Positions 7,165-15,238 of a DNA stretch of 17,246 nucleotides are shown here, in pieces. Each line of letters opens with the position of its first letter. Positions within the stretch are counted from its first letter, which is position 1. A model generated the notes under the pieces. The model did not search any database and was not told the DNA's origin. It was given only the letters and a program-made list of their open reading frames with translations. Origin of the DNA: an uncultured Gilliamella sp. (lineage in GTDB: Bacteria > Pseudomonadota > Gammaproteobacteria > Enterobacterales > Enterobacteriaceae). The position numbers and the translations under genes were made by a program. The stretch covers positions 1 through 17,246 of the forward strand of contig CALYQY010000049.1 of NCBI GenBank assembly GCA_945291235.1, written 5' to 3'.

Positions 7165-8256
7165 ATGGGATTCAAATGTGGGATCGTCGGACTACCAAAT
7201 GTTGGTAAGTCAACACTTTTTAACGCACTAACTAAAGCAGGCATTGAGGCGGCTAACTTTCCGTTTTGTACAATCGAGCCAAACACTGGTGTAGTGCCAA
7301 TGCCCGATCCTCGTCTCGATCAGCTTGCTGAAATTGTCAAACCACAACGCACTTTACCAACCACAATGGAATTTGTGGATATTGCTGGATTAGTGAAAGG
7401 TGCATCAAAAGGTGAAGGGCTTGGAAACCAGTTTTTAGCCAATATCCGTGAAACCGAAGCAATTGGTCATGTCGTACGATGCTTTGAAAATGAAAACATC
7501 ATTCACGTAGCAGGTAAAATTGACCCTGCCGAAGATATTGAAATTATTAACACCGAGCTAGCGTTAGCAGACCTTGAAGCTTGTGAACGTGCTATGACTC
7601 GACTACAAAAACGAGCAAAAGGCGGTGACAAGGATGCCAAGTTTGAACTTGAAATTTTAGAAAAATGTCTACCCCACTTAGAACAAGGTAAAAAATTATT
7701 ACTATTGGATTTAAGCAAAGAAGAACTAAACGCAATAAAGTATCTTAGCTTCTTAACCTTAAAACCAACCATGTATATTGCTAATGTTAACGAAGACGGT
7801 TTTGAAAATAACCCTTATTTAGATAAAGTTAAAGCCATTGCAGAAGCAGAAAAAGCGGTTGTTGTTCCTGTCTGTGCTGCCATTGAAGCGGAACTTTCAG
7901 AACTTGATGATGCCGACCGAGATGAATTTATGCAGGACTTAGGATTAACTGAACCGGGGTTAAATCGTGTCATACGTGCAGGTTATAAATTACTTAATTT
8001 ACAAACCTATTTTACCGCAGGCGTGAAAGAAGTACGGGCATGGACAATATCCGTTGGTGATACCGCACCGCAAGCGGCTGGAAAAATCCACACTGATTTT
8101 GAAAAAGGCTTTATCCGAGCGCAGACTATCGCATTTGATGACTTTATCAAATACGGAGGTGAACAAGGGGCAAAAGAAGCAGGTAAAATGCGTTCTGAAG
8201 GTAAAGACTACATCGTCCAAGACGGCGACATTATGAACTTTTTATTTAATGTCTAA
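7165..8256 (+). CDS. ychF: Redox-regulated ATPase YchF (Obg-like)
   Basis: A 363-residue universally conserved P-loop protein, identical in length to E. coli YchF. It hydrolyses ATP, binds the ribosome and is linked to oxidative-stress responses and translation initiation. G1 is GLPNVGKST (9-17), the switch region is FCTIEPNTG (34-42), G3 is DIAGLVKGA (72-80) and G4 is NVNE (207-210), the NxxE form that gives ATP rather than GTP preference. A helical coiled-coil insert spans roughly 127-200, and a C-terminal TGS domain starts near residue 279 and runs to the end. AAAGG lies upstream of the ATG. Its frequent neighbour pth is not here; flanking genes are rsmI and moeA, each with separate signals. 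Confidence 0.97.
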   Translation: MGFKCGIVGLPNVGKSTLFNALTKAGIEAANFPFCTIEPNTGVVPMPDPRLDQLAEIVKPQRTLPTTMEFVDIAGLVKGASKGEGLGNQFLANIRETEAIGHVVRCFENENIIHVAGKIDPAEDIEIINTELALADLEACERAMTRLQKRAKGGDKDAKFELEILEKCLPHLEQGKKLLLLDLSKEELNAIKYLSFLTLKPTMYIANVNEDGFENNPYLDKVKAIAEAEKAVVVPVCAAIEAELSELDDADRDEFMQDLGLTEPGLNRVIRAGYKLLNLQTYFTAGVKEVRAWTISVGDTAPQAAGKIHTDFEKGFIRAQTIAFDDFIKYGGEQGAKEAGKMRSEGKDYIVQDGDIMNFLFNV

Positions 8257-8280
8257 TAGTAACACGTATGATGAAATACA

Positions 8281-8306
8281 TTAACGTCACCACAAGGTGG
8301 CGTTAA
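8281..8306 (+). terminator. Hairpin after ychF, weak terminator
   Basis: TTAACGTCACC (8281-8291... reading with one G-U wobble) pairs with GGTGGCGTTAA (8296-8306) around the loop ACAA, a stable 11-bp stem starting 25 bases after the ychF stop. What follows (CGTTTAACG) is not a real U-tract, so this may end transcription inefficiently or protect the mRNA 3' end. Confidence 0.5.
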
Positions 8307-8380
8307 CGTTTAACGATAAAAAACACGATAACCAAAGCCTAAATCATTAAACAATAATCAAAACATATCGAGTCGATCCA

Positions 8381-8409
8381 TTGAAACGCAAATAACATAT
8401 TAATAAAAC
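8381..8409 (+). promoter_or_regulatory. Candidate moeA promoter
   Basis: TTGAAA (8381-8386) and TAAAAC (8404-8409) lie 17 bases apart, matching consensus at five and four positions. Transcription would start near 8416, about 40 bases ahead of moeA. Confidence 0.45.
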
Positions 8410-8457
8410 ATTAATAATATCGATAAAATGGATGCATCAACTAGGTAAGGAAAAACT

Positions 8458-9684
8458 ATGTTACTGACTTTCGACCAAGCAAAACAAAAAATATTGCAAG
8501 CTTGCACCACCGTAAAATCACTTGAACACGAAACAGTATCATTAAATGATGCACTCGACCGAATTACCGCTGTACCCATTATATCCCCCATTAACGTCCC
8601 TCGTTTTGATAATTCGGCAATGGATGGTTATGCTGTCAGATTTGCTGATATTGAAACATCGAGAACCTTACCGGTTTCTAAGACTGTTTATGCAGGTGAT
8701 GATATCGGTGATCTTAACTGGGCAATTGGCAGTTGTTTACGAATTATGACAGGTGCGCCTGTTCCTAATGATGCTGATGCGGTTGTTATGCAAGAACATA
8801 CACAAGTAAAAGGTCAACACATTACTTTTCTTAAAGATATTAAAGCTGGGGATAATATTCGCCGAATCGGTGAAGATATCAAAAAAGATGCAATCACAGT
8901 TGCCAAAGGTCAACGCTTATCAATTCCTACTTTATCGACATTAGCAACGCTTGGCATTCATCAAGTTTGCGTGTATAAAACATTAAACGTTGCTATCTTT
9001 TCAACCGGCAACGAACTAACGCCAATTGGTCAACCGTTAACCGACAATGGTGCTATTTATGACAGTAATGGTTTCACATTAAAACAGCTATTAACAAAAC
9101 TGAATTGCCAAGTGATCGACCTTGGTATTATCCCTGATGATCCTAACCAAATTAAACAAGCTTTAATGACAGCCTCAACCCAAGCTGATTTAATCATTAC
9201 CAGTGGTGGGGTATCGGTAGGCGATGCTGACTACACCAAAACGGCTTTAGAAGAGTTAGGACAAATTAATTTTTGGAAGATAGCGATGAAACCCGGTAAA
9301 CCATTTGCCTTTGGACAAATTGGCAAAGCGCTATTTTGTGGTTTACCCGGTAACCCTGTTTCAACAGTAGTGACATTTTATCAACTCGTTCAACCTTTAA
9401 TTTCAGCGCTTGCAGGACAACAAATGCTATCAGCGGATTTAACTTTTCAAGTTAAAACAGCAACCGATCTTAAAAAAAGTGTTGGGCGCATAGATTTTCA
9501 ACGTGGTAGAGTGGAACCAAATGACCAAGGCGAGTTAGAAGTTAAATCAACGGGTCAACAAGGTTCACATATTACCCAATCGCTCAATAAAGCTAACTGT
9601 TTTATAATATTAGAACAAGAACGCAGAAACGTCAGTAAAGGAGAATATGTCACCGTTACTCTGTTTAATGACTTATTAAAATAG
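8458..9684 (+). CDS. moeA: Molybdopterin molybdotransferase MoeA
   Basis: A 408-residue enzyme that inserts molybdate into adenylylated molybdopterin in the last step of molybdenum cofactor synthesis. Family motifs: FDNSAMDGYAV (50-60, with the conserved Asp56), RIMTGAPVP (95-103), VVMQEHT (109-115), GEDI (138-141), FSTGNEL (181-187), SGGVSVGDADYTK (249-261), MKPGKPFAFG (277-286) and GLPGNPVS (295-302); the last third is the MoeA C-terminal beta domain. The ATG has AAGGA six bases upstream. moeB, its E. coli operon partner, does not follow; instead the last 9 bases overlap the end of a convergent EamA-family gene. Presence of moeA implies molybdoenzymes in this organism. Confidence 0.97.
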   Translation: MLLTFDQAKQKILQACTTVKSLEHETVSLNDALDRITAVPIISPINVPRFDNSAMDGYAVRFADIETSRTLPVSKTVYAGDDIGDLNWAIGSCLRIMTGAPVPNDADAVVMQEHTQVKGQHITFLKDIKAGDNIRRIGEDIKKDAITVAKGQRLSIPTLSTLATLGIHQVCVYKTLNVAIFSTGNELTPIGQPLTDNGAIYDSNGFTLKQLLTKLNCQVIDLGIIPDDPNQIKQALMTASTQADLIITSGGVSVGDADYTKTALEELGQINFWKIAMKPGKPFAFGQIGKALFCGLPGNPVSTVVTFYQLVQPLISALAGQQMLSADLTFQVKTATDLKKSVGRIDFQRGRVEPNDQGELEVKSTGQQGSHITQSLNKANCFIILEQERRNVSKGEYVTVTLFNDLLK

Positions 9685-10104
9685 AGCCACTAAAATGGCT
9701 CCAGCGGCAATCATCACAACCCCTACGCCTGACAAAAATGAAATTTTTTCACCAAATAAAACCGCGGCAAATACCACTGCAAACACCACGCTCAGCTTAT
9801 CAATAGGGGCAACTTGCGACACTTTACCGTCTTTGATTGCCATAAAATAAAACAGCCATGACAACGCACCGGCAATACCACTCAATGCAATAATCAGTAA
9901 TGCTTTTTTATCATTAAAAAACGTATTAATTAAGTTTAATTTACCCTGAACTGCCACCACGCCAACCAAAAATATCGCCATAACAATAGCTCGAATTGCG
10001 GTTGCCGTATTTGCATCAAGATGCTGTAAACCAATTTTGCCTAAAATTGCTACGAAAGCCGCAGAAATGGCAGACAACAAGGCATAAATAAGCCAAGCAC
10101 TCAT
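9676..10104 (-). CDS. Half-size EamA (DMT superfamily) transporter
   Basis: A 142-residue inner-membrane protein with about five hydrophobic segments (roughly 3-22, 34-53, 66-90, 101-117 and 122-142) and the typical EamA ending GEKISFLSGVGVVMIAAGAILVALF split around residue 120. It has a single EamA repeat, whereas most family members carry two in about 300 residues, so it probably works as a dimer. Substrate unknown. It does not look truncated: such 140-residue versions are known and both ends fit the domain. AGGA precedes the ATG, which lies 2 bases after the stop of the small lipoprotein gene, implying one transcript and coupled translation. Its stop codon falls inside the last codons of convergent moeA, a 9-base tail-to-tail overlap. 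Confidence 0.85.
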   Translation of the reverse strand: MSAWLIYALLSAISAAFVAILGKIGLQHLDANTATAIRAIVMAIFLVGVVAVQGKLNLINTFFNDKKALLIIALSGIAGALSWLFYFMAIKDGKVSQVAPIDKLSVVFAVVFAAVLFGEKISFLSGVGVVMIAAGAILVALF

Positions 10105-10106
10105 CT

Positions 10107-10313
10107 TTAATTCCTGTCTATTTGAATCATATATTGCTGGTTATTTGAATTTTTTTGGCATTGTTGTGAATTACTCATCACACCATCACAACCTTCTAAC
10201 ACACCGTGCGCTTTTGACCAACGATATTGTTTACCGTGATCATTTTTACCACCACAAGCAATTAAGCTTAAACTCAGTATCACACAAGACAATGTAATCA
10301 GTACTGTTTTCAT
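10107..10313 (-). CDS. Small unrecognised lipoprotein
   Basis: A 68-residue protein that I cannot assign to a family. Residues 1-19 are a lipoprotein signal peptide with lipobox LIAC, lipidated at Cys20; the residues after it are GGK, without the Asp at +2 that would retain it in the inner membrane, so an outer-membrane location is expected. The mature part is short, polar, and has two cysteines, Cys42 and Cys52, ten residues apart, which could form a disulphide in the periplasm; the stretch YRWSKAHGVLEGCDGVM is the only distinctive segment. GGAG lies six bases before the ATG, a good ribosome site. The EamA transporter gene starts 2 bases after its stop, so the two are probably co-expressed. 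It is a real gene on the basis of signal peptide, ribosome site and spacing. Confidence 0.75.
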   Translation of the reverse strand: MKTVLITLSCVILSLSLIACGGKNDHGKQYRWSKAHGVLEGCDGVMSNSQQCQKNSNNQQYMIQIDRN

Positions 10314-10370
10314 GGTTTTCTCCGATGTTAATGTAGAAATGATTACTTAAGCTATATAGATTAATAACTG

Positions 10371-11369
10371 TTATTCTATTTTAGAATCTGTTTGATGAAT
10401 AGATAGACTACCACCTATTTTTAACAAATGAAAGGCTCGAGCTTCACGGTATTGAGATAATAAAGTTGGCGGTTCATCTAAAGGTTCATCGGCTAACTCA
10501 AACGCTCCCCAATGTATTGCCATTGCGGCATGGCAATGTAACTCATCATAAAGTTGTACTGCTTGCTCAGGATCGATATGTTGTGACTGCATAAACCAAC
10601 GAGGCGCATAAGCACCAATTGGAATAAGTGCCAAATCAATATGTGTAAAATATTCACCAATATGCTTTAAAACTGATGAATAAGCGGTATCGCCCATAAA
10701 ATAGAGTGTTTTTGTTTGATTAGCATTAGCCACATTTGATTGAATCACCCAACCACACCACAATACCTTATTCACATCAAATAAACCACGTTTACTCCAA
10801 TGTTTGGCAGGTGTTGCAGTAAAAGTAAGATTATCGATATCCGCCGATCCCCACCAATCCAGCTCAATAACCGTCTTCGCCCCCCACTTATGAAGTTTAG
10901 TTTTTAAACCTAATGGCACTAAAATAACAACATTTGCAAAACGACTCACTAATTGTCGAATGCTATGATAATCAAGATGATCATAATGATTATGTGAAAT
11001 CACAATAAAATCAATGTTAGGAAGTTCTTCAATACTTAGTGCGGGTGGTGTACGGCGTCTAGGGCCTAAAAACTGAAAAGGTGAAGCACGATCAGAAAAA
11101 ACAGGATCGGTTAAAATCATTTTACCGTTAAGACGAATCAACGTAGTTGAATGCCCTATCCACCAAATTCTATCATCGTCTAACGTCATATCAATCGATT
11201 GACACCATTGATGATTAAAACCAAGATAACCTGCTTGTGGGGGCAAAACATTCCGATTAAAATACCAACGACAAGTATCACTTAAAGTAAGCTTAAACGG
11301 CTCCTGATTTTTAAATTTTTTACCGTTATGGTGAGATTGATCAACGATATTTTTCTGTTCATAACTCAT
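10371..11369 (-). CDS. Metallo-beta-lactamase-fold hydrolase (NAPE-PLD-like)
   Basis: A 332-residue predicted metal-dependent hydrolase. The signature HNHYDH (residues 126-131) sits in VISHNHYDHLDYHSIRQL, with further ligand candidates His190 (PAKHWS), Asp227 (FMGDTAYS) and His286 (AIHWGAF). WIGHST (70-75), TDPVFSDRASP (87-97) and FLGPRRRTPP (100-109) are hallmarks of the branch that includes N-acyl-phosphatidylethanolamine phospholipase D and many uncharacterised bacterial proteins. There is no signal peptide, so it is probably cytoplasmic. Substrate unknown; a phosphodiester or lipid phosphodiester is a guess from the relatives. It starts 14 bases after folB on the same strand with AAGGG upstream, so the two are likely one operon. 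A 13-base palindrome (AATAACTGTTATT) overlaps its stop codon. Confidence 0.85.
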   Translation of the reverse strand: MSYEQKNIVDQSHHNGKKFKNQEPFKLTLSDTCRWYFNRNVLPPQAGYLGFNHQWCQSIDMTLDDDRIWWIGHSTTLIRLNGKMILTDPVFSDRASPFQFLGPRRRTPPALSIEELPNIDFIVISHNHYDHLDYHSIRQLVSRFANVVILVPLGLKTKLHKWGAKTVIELDWWGSADIDNLTFTATPAKHWSKRGLFDVNKVLWCGWVIQSNVANANQTKTLYFMGDTAYSSVLKHIGEYFTHIDLALIPIGAYAPRWFMQSQHIDPEQAVQLYDELHCHAAMAIHWGAFELADEPLDEPPTLLSQYREARAFHLLKIGGSLSIHQTDSKIE

Positions 11370-11383
11370 TAAAACGACCCTTA

Positions 11384-11752
11384 TTAATTTGCATATCGCT
11401 CAATTAACACAGCGACATTACTAGCATTAGCAATAGCATCGGGTTTAGAGACTTTAATTTTAATATGACCAACTGAAAACTTTTGCATAACATGCTCAGC
11501 AACCTGTTCAGCAACGGTTTCAATTAGTTCAAATTGCTGACTTTCAACAAACAGAGTAACAGACTGACTAACCAAAAAATAGTCTAAACAGAGCGAAACA
11601 TCGTCATTTTTGCCTGCCGGTTGATTATTCCAAGCCATCTCTAAATCCAAGATAAGCTTTTGCTTAATGTTTTTTTCCCAACTATAGACCCCAATGGTTG
11701 TAAAAATAGTTAAACCTTCAATCAAAACACGATCATGATTATTTATGCGCAT
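11384..11752 (-). CDS. folB: Dihydroneopterin aldolase
   Basis: A 122-residue enzyme, equal in length to E. coli FolB, cleaving and epimerising 7,8-dihydroneopterin to give 6-hydroxymethyl-dihydropterin for folate synthesis; the family forms octamers of T-fold subunits. Matching blocks: TTIGVYSWEKNIKQKL (18-33) followed by LDLEMAWNN (35-43), the DYFLVSQSV region (57-65), FELIETVAEQVAE (74-86, with the pterin-anchoring Glu) and KIKVSKPDAIANASNVAVLIER (98-119, containing the conserved KxSKP lysines) read as two parts. AGGG lies a few bases before the ATG. It is divergent from rsmE across a gap of about 110 bases, and the metallo-hydrolase gene follows at 14 bases. In E. coli folB is near the 67-min region with different neighbours. 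Confidence 0.95.
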   Translation of the reverse strand: MRINNHDRVLIEGLTIFTTIGVYSWEKNIKQKLILDLEMAWNNQPAGKNDDVSLCLDYFLVSQSVTLFVESQQFELIETVAEQVAEHVMQKFSVGHIKIKVSKPDAIANASNVAVLIERYAN

Positions 11753-11822
11753 ATTTCACCCTAAAAACAGATTAAGTTTATCTACTTTAAACAGAAGATT
11801 ACCGAATCTCAACAAATTACGC

Positions 11823-11828
11823 TATAAT
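11823..11828 (+). promoter_or_regulatory. -10 box of the rsmE promoter
   Basis: A perfect TATAAT lies ahead of rsmE. The best -35 (TTACCG at 11799-11804, 18-base spacing) is weak. A start near 11835 would leave only 9 bases before the ATG at 11844 but 30 before the ATG at 11865, which supports the latter as the real start of rsmE. Confidence 0.45.
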
Positions 11829-11864
11829 TTATTTTAAATTGTAATGAAATTAACCATAGCACTT

Positions 11865-12590
11865 ATGACCCGTATATATCAACCTGTTTCGATTATTGAA
11901 AATAGCATCATGACATTAGATGATAATGCATTTAATCACCTTATTCGGGTTTTACGAATGAAAACAGGTGAAAATATTATCCTTTTTGATGGTACTAATC
12001 ACATCACACCAGCAACAATACATGAAATCAATAAAAAATCGGTAACCGTCAAAACGGCGACCACCCTATTAGACAACCGTGAATCCCCTTTAAAAATACA
12101 TCTTGGACAAGTCATATCACGCGGTGAAAAAATGGAGTTCACCATACAAAAATCTGTCGAATTAGGGGTAACCAGTATTACGCCCCTACTTTCTGAACGT
12201 TGTGGAGTAAAACTCGATGCAGAACGATTAGACAAAAAAGTGAATCAGTGGCAAAAAATTGTGATTTCAGCTTGTGAACAATGTGGTCGTAATATCATTC
12301 CGGTGATTCATCCCGTCATGAAACTAGATAATTGGTGTGCCAACTTAAACGGCGGTTTACGATTAAACTTACACCCTAAAGCAACACATGGAGTAAAACA
12401 CCTTCCTACCGGACAAACGGATATCAGTTTACTAATCGGGCCTGAAGGGGGATTATCTGATGACGAAATCAACATGACACATCAGTATCAATTTACCGAT
12501 ATTTTACTAGGGCCACGAATACTGCGTACCGAAACAGCAGCGCTTACAGCCTTAACAGCACTACAAGTTCAATTTGGTGATTTAGGATAA
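11865..12590 (+). CDS. rsmE: 16S rRNA (uridine-1498-N3)-methyltransferase RsmE
   Basis: A 241-residue SPOUT (trefoil-knot) methyltransferase that modifies U1498 of 16S rRNA using SAM. Typical segments are HLIRVLRM (25-32), LFDG (40-43), [21 protein letters not shown] (72-92, read in halves), [20 protein letters not shown] (96-117), CEQCGRN (137-143), [13 protein letters not shown] (189-201) and [16 protein letters not shown] (212-227), the knot residues binding SAM. I start at the ATG at 11865 rather than 11844 because it gives the E. coli-like N-terminus (xRIYxP) and fits the promoter position; neither start has a clear Shine-Dalgarno site. It opens the rsmE-gshB-yqgE-ruvX cluster conserved in enterics, although a gap of 144 bases with a possible promoter precedes gshB. 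Confidence 0.95.
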   Translation: MTRIYQPVSIIENSIMTLDDNAFNHLIRVLRMKTGENIILFDGTNHITPATIHEINKKSVTVKTATTLLDNRESPLKIHLGQVISRGEKMEFTIQKSVELGVTSITPLLSERCGVKLDAERLDKKVNQWQKIVISACEQCGRNIIPVIHPVMKLDNWCANLNGGLRLNLHPKATHGVKHLPTGQTDISLLIGPEGGLSDDEINMTHQYQFTDILLGPRILRTETAALTALTALQVQFGDLG

Positions 12591-12625
12591 TTAACTGTAA
12601 AAAATCATAATTCATCATGTTTACA

Positions 12626-12653
12626 TTGCATCTTAATCTGTTACGAGTATGAT
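12626..12653 (+). promoter_or_regulatory. Possible gshB promoter
   Basis: TATGAT (12648-12653; five of six matches) follows TTGCAT (12626-12631) at 16 bases. The leader to gshB would be about 75 bases and contains a 6-bp inverted repeat (ATAGTG at 12672-12677, CACTAT at 12685-12690). Tentative. Confidence 0.4.
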
Positions 12654-12734
12654 AGTTGCCAAAGCTTTTGCATAGTGATAAAAACACTATCTGTCACAAT
12701 TCATATTTTATTGAACAATACAAAAGGAGTTACC

Positions 12735-13691
12735 ATGATTAAGCTTGGTATTGTTATGGATCCAATCAGTCATATCAAAATAAAAAAAGACACCAGTTTT
12801 GCAATGTTGCTTGAAGCACAAAAACGGGGTTATCAACTTTTTTACATGGAAATGAACGATCTGTTTTTACGTAATGGTCAACCTTATGCAACAACACGAA
12901 AGTTAACCGTTCATCACGATCTCAACCACTGGTTTGATATGGATGAAGAACAAACACTACCATTAAGTGATCTTGATGTCATACTAATGCGTAAAGATCC
13001 CCCTTTTGATACTGAATTTATCTATTCAACTTATATTTTAGAACGAGCAGAAGCAAATGGTGTACTTGTGGTAAATAAACCACAAAGTTTACGTGACTGT
13101 AACGAAAAACTATTTACAGCATGGTTTGCCCAATTTACGCCAGAAACCCTCGTGACTCGTCAAACTCAATTAATACGAGCATTTCATCAAGAACACCAAG
13201 ATATCATCTTAAAACCACTTGACGGCATGGGCGGATCGTCAATTTTTAGAATAAAACAAGATGATCCCAATATATCCGTTATTATCGAAACCCTAACCGA
13301 AATGAACACCCGATATTGCATGGCTCAAGCATTTATTCCTGCAATTAAAGACGGCGACAAACGTGTTTTGGTCGTTGACGGTCAACCGGTGCCTTACTGT
13401 CTTGCTAGAATCCCTCAAAAAGGGGAAACTCGTGGAAATCTGGCAGCTGGGGGATATGGCGAAGTAAGACCACTCAGTGACAGTGATTGGCAAATAGCTA
13501 AAAGCGTAGCACCAACCTTAAAAGAAAAAGGACTATTGTTTGTTGGCTTAGATATTATTGGTGATAAATTAACTGAAATAAACGTCACCAGCCCGACTTG
13601 TGTACGTGAAATTGAAGCGGCAAACCCAGACATATCTATTACAGGCATGTTAATGGATGCCATTGAAAAACGATTAAATAAAAAGAGCTAA
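12735..13691 (+). CDS. gshB: Glutathione synthetase
   Basis: A 318-residue ATP-grasp ligase joining gamma-glutamylcysteine and glycine to make glutathione, very close to E. coli GshB in length and sequence. Motifs: KLGIVMDP (3-10), ILMRKDPPFDTEFIY (83-97), NKPQSLRDCNEKLF (114-127), LKPLDGMGGSSIFR (159-172, ATP-grasp glycine loop), DGDKRVLVVDGQPVP (206-220), RGNLAAGGYGE (233-243) and EINVTSPTCVREIE (281-294, metal and substrate binding). The ATG at 12735 is chosen over an in-frame ATG-type start at 12675 because AAAAGGAG stands five bases before it and the protein then starts as MIKLGIVMDP like its orthologues. The GNAT gene begins 2 bases after the stop. Confidence 0.97.
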   Translation: MIKLGIVMDPISHIKIKKDTSFAMLLEAQKRGYQLFYMEMNDLFLRNGQPYATTRKLTVHHDLNHWFDMDEEQTLPLSDLDVILMRKDPPFDTEFIYSTYILERAEANGVLVVNKPQSLRDCNEKLFTAWFAQFTPETLVTRQTQLIRAFHQEHQDIILKPLDGMGGSSIFRIKQDDPNISVIIETLTEMNTRYCMAQAFIPAIKDGDKRVLVVDGQPVPYCLARIPQKGETRGNLAAGGYGEVRPLSDSDWQIAKSVAPTLKEKGLLFVGLDIIGDKLTEINVTSPTCVREIEAANPDISITGMLMDAIEKRLNKKS

Positions 13692-13693
13692 AC

Positions 13694-14146
13694 ATGATTA
13701 GAGAATATAAAAAAACGGATCTCGATAAAATTATGCAACTATGGCTTGAAGGAAATATACAAGCCCATAATTTTATTGATCCTGAATTTTTCAAACAAAA
13801 TTATGAATTTGTTAAAATGCTCATTCCAATGTCAACCATTTACGTGCAAGATCTTAATGGCGTAAAAGGATTTATTGGCTTAACCGAAAACTATATTTCT
13901 GGTTTATTTGTTGACGAAGAATTCCGCCGACAAGGGACAGGAAAAGCACTGGTTAATAAAGCGAAACAGCGTTACAACGAATTACTTGTTCATGTCTACA
14001 AACAAAATAGTACAGCTATTAATTTTTATCTTTCACAAAATTTTGAAATTGTTTCCGAATCCATCAATGAAGAAACCAATGAACCCGAATTATTGATGCG
14101 TTGCTTAGTTGAACACAACGTAAAAATCGGCAAGTGTGCAATTTAA
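13694..14146 (+). CDS. GNAT-family N-acetyltransferase (YiaC/YjaB-like)
   Basis: A 150-residue GNAT acetyltransferase. The acetyl-CoA pyrophosphate loop (motif A) is FRRQGTGKAL (77-86), preceded by the beta-strand ISGLFVDEE and followed by motif B, VYKQNSTAINFYLSQNFEIV (101-120). The N-terminus MIREYKKTDL and the LWLEG block resemble E. coli YiaC, a protein-lysine acetyltransferase, and more loosely YjaB; the acceptor substrate cannot be deduced. It begins 2 bases after gshB, with AAGAG inside the end of gshB acting as ribosome site, and yqgE follows 21 bases later, so it is embedded in the gshB-yqgE-ruvX transcript. It is absent from this position in E. coli. Composition does not differ obviously from its neighbours. 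Confidence 0.88.
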   Translation: MIREYKKTDLDKIMQLWLEGNIQAHNFIDPEFFKQNYEFVKMLIPMSTIYVQDLNGVKGFIGLTENYISGLFVDEEFRRQGTGKALVNKAKQRYNELLVHVYKQNSTAINFYLSQNFEIVSESINEETNEPELLMRCLVEHNVKIGKCAI

Positions 14147-14167
14147 ATAAAACTAAAATGTGAGCAT

Positions 14168-14725
14168 ATGAATCTAAAAAATTATTTTATCATTGCAATG
14201 CCAAACGTATCCGAAACCTTGTTTAGCCGATCGGTGGTATATATTTGTGAACATAATCGAGATGGAGCAATGGGTATCATCATTAACAAACCTCTTGTTG
14301 AACTCAATGTTGCCACCGTATTGACTCGTCTTGAAATTATGGCACCAAAAAACTGTGCTGAACTAGAATACCCTGTATTTTGTGGTGGCCCTTTAGCGGA
14401 TGAACAAGGATTTATTTTACATACTCCACAATCGGGCTTTTCATCGAGCATTCAAATATCTGATGACGTGATGATAACCACATCACTTGATGCATTAAAA
14501 TCGATTGGGACACCTGAACAACCGAAAGATCTTTTTCTTGCATTAGGTTATTCAAGTTGGCAATCACTGCAACTTGAATCAGAAGTTGCCCGCAACGATT
14601 GGTTAGTGGCAGAAGCCGATCCCAATATTATTTTTAATGTTGCCATTGAAGAACGCTGGCAAAAAGCCGCCGAATCGCTAGGGATTAATATCAATCGCAT
14701 ATCACATCAAATGGGAAATGCATAA
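14168..14725 (+). CDS. yqgE: YqgE/AlgH family protein (UPF0301)
   Basis: A 185-residue cytosolic protein of the YqgE/AlgH family (DUF179), whose biochemical role is unknown. Hallmarks are the N-terminal FIIAMPN (7-13), RSVVYICEHNRDGAMGIIIN (21-40), the FCGGPLADEQGFILHTP stretch (71-87) and LALGYSSWQ (124-132). The ATG at 14168 matches the E. coli N-terminus MNLxxxF; the only Shine-Dalgarno-like bases are a close GTGAG. It is followed after 3 bases by ruvX, the conserved partner in most gammaproteobacteria, and preceded by a GNAT gene instead of directly by gshB. Confidence 0.95.
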   Translation: MNLKNYFIIAMPNVSETLFSRSVVYICEHNRDGAMGIIINKPLVELNVATVLTRLEIMAPKNCAELEYPVFCGGPLADEQGFILHTPQSGFSSSIQISDDVMITTSLDALKSIGTPEQPKDLFLALGYSSWQSLQLESEVARNDWLVAEADPNIIFNVAIEERWQKAAESLGININRISHQMGNA

Positions 14726-14728
14726 ACA

Positions 14729-15139
14729 ATGGCAACCATTATTGCATTTGATTTTGGAACCTCAAGTATTGGTGCGGCGATTGGACAAGACATCACCAAA
14801 ACAGCCAATCCACTTTGTTCGTTCAAAGCACGAGACGGCATTCCTAATTGGCAAACTATTGAAAAGGTACTTAAAGAGTGGAAACCTGATTACTTAGTGG
14901 TTGGGTTACCCCTTAACATGGACGGTAGCGAACAACCACTGACAGCCAGAGCACGAAAATTTGCTAACCGTTTACATGGCATGTTTGGTTATCAAGTTCA
15001 TTTACAGGATGAACGATTATCGACGGTCGAAGCTAAATCGCACATCTTTGCGTCACGTGGTTACCGTGCACTTGAAAAAGGTCATATTGATGCTACTTCG
15101 GCAATTATTATTTTAGAAAGTTGGTTTGAAAACCATTAA
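14729..15139 (+). CDS. ruvX: Putative pre-16S rRNA nuclease RuvX (YqgF)
   Basis: A 136-residue RNase H-fold protein of the YqgF family, implicated in maturing the 5' end of 16S rRNA and also named as a Holliday-junction resolvase. The acidic active-site residues are visible: Asp8 in FDFGTSSIG, Asp94-Glu95 in [11 protein letters not shown], and Asp121 in [24 protein letters not shown] (57-68) and the RARKFANRL helix are also typical. It starts 3 bases after yqgE with only a weak ribosome site (GGGA), consistent with translational coupling, and ends the rsmE-to-ruvX cluster. Length equals that of the family (138 in E. coli). Confidence 0.95.
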   Translation: MATIIAFDFGTSSIGAAIGQDITKTANPLCSFKARDGIPNWQTIEKVLKEWKPDYLVVGLPLNMDGSEQPLTARARKFANRLHGMFGYQVHLQDERLSTVEAKSHIFASRGYRALEKGHIDATSAIIILESWFENH

Positions 15140-15208
15140 CTATTTTAACCTTTTATTTATTTTACAAATAATTCATCGCTAATCATTTACATACTTGTTA
15201 AAATAATC

Positions 15209-15234
15209 AGCAGTTTTTTTATTTAAGGACTGCT
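15209..15234 (+). promoter_or_regulatory. Possible hairpin over the purM ribosome site
   Basis: AGCAGT (15209-15214) and ACTGCT (15229-15234) could pair around a 14-base loop that carries the AAGGA ribosome site of purM. A 6-bp stem with so wide a loop is weak; an effect on translation is speculative. No PurR-like box is visible in the 99-base gap before purM. Confidence 0.2.
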
Positions 15235-15238
15235 TCTC

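Noticed and set aside
9676..10104. EamA gene as a truncated pseudogene
   Set aside because: It has a good start, ribosome site and a proper family C-terminus; single-repeat EamA proteins of this size are known.
15140..15238. PurR operator upstream of purM
   Set aside because: No sequence resembling ACGCAAACGTTTGCGT is present in the gap.
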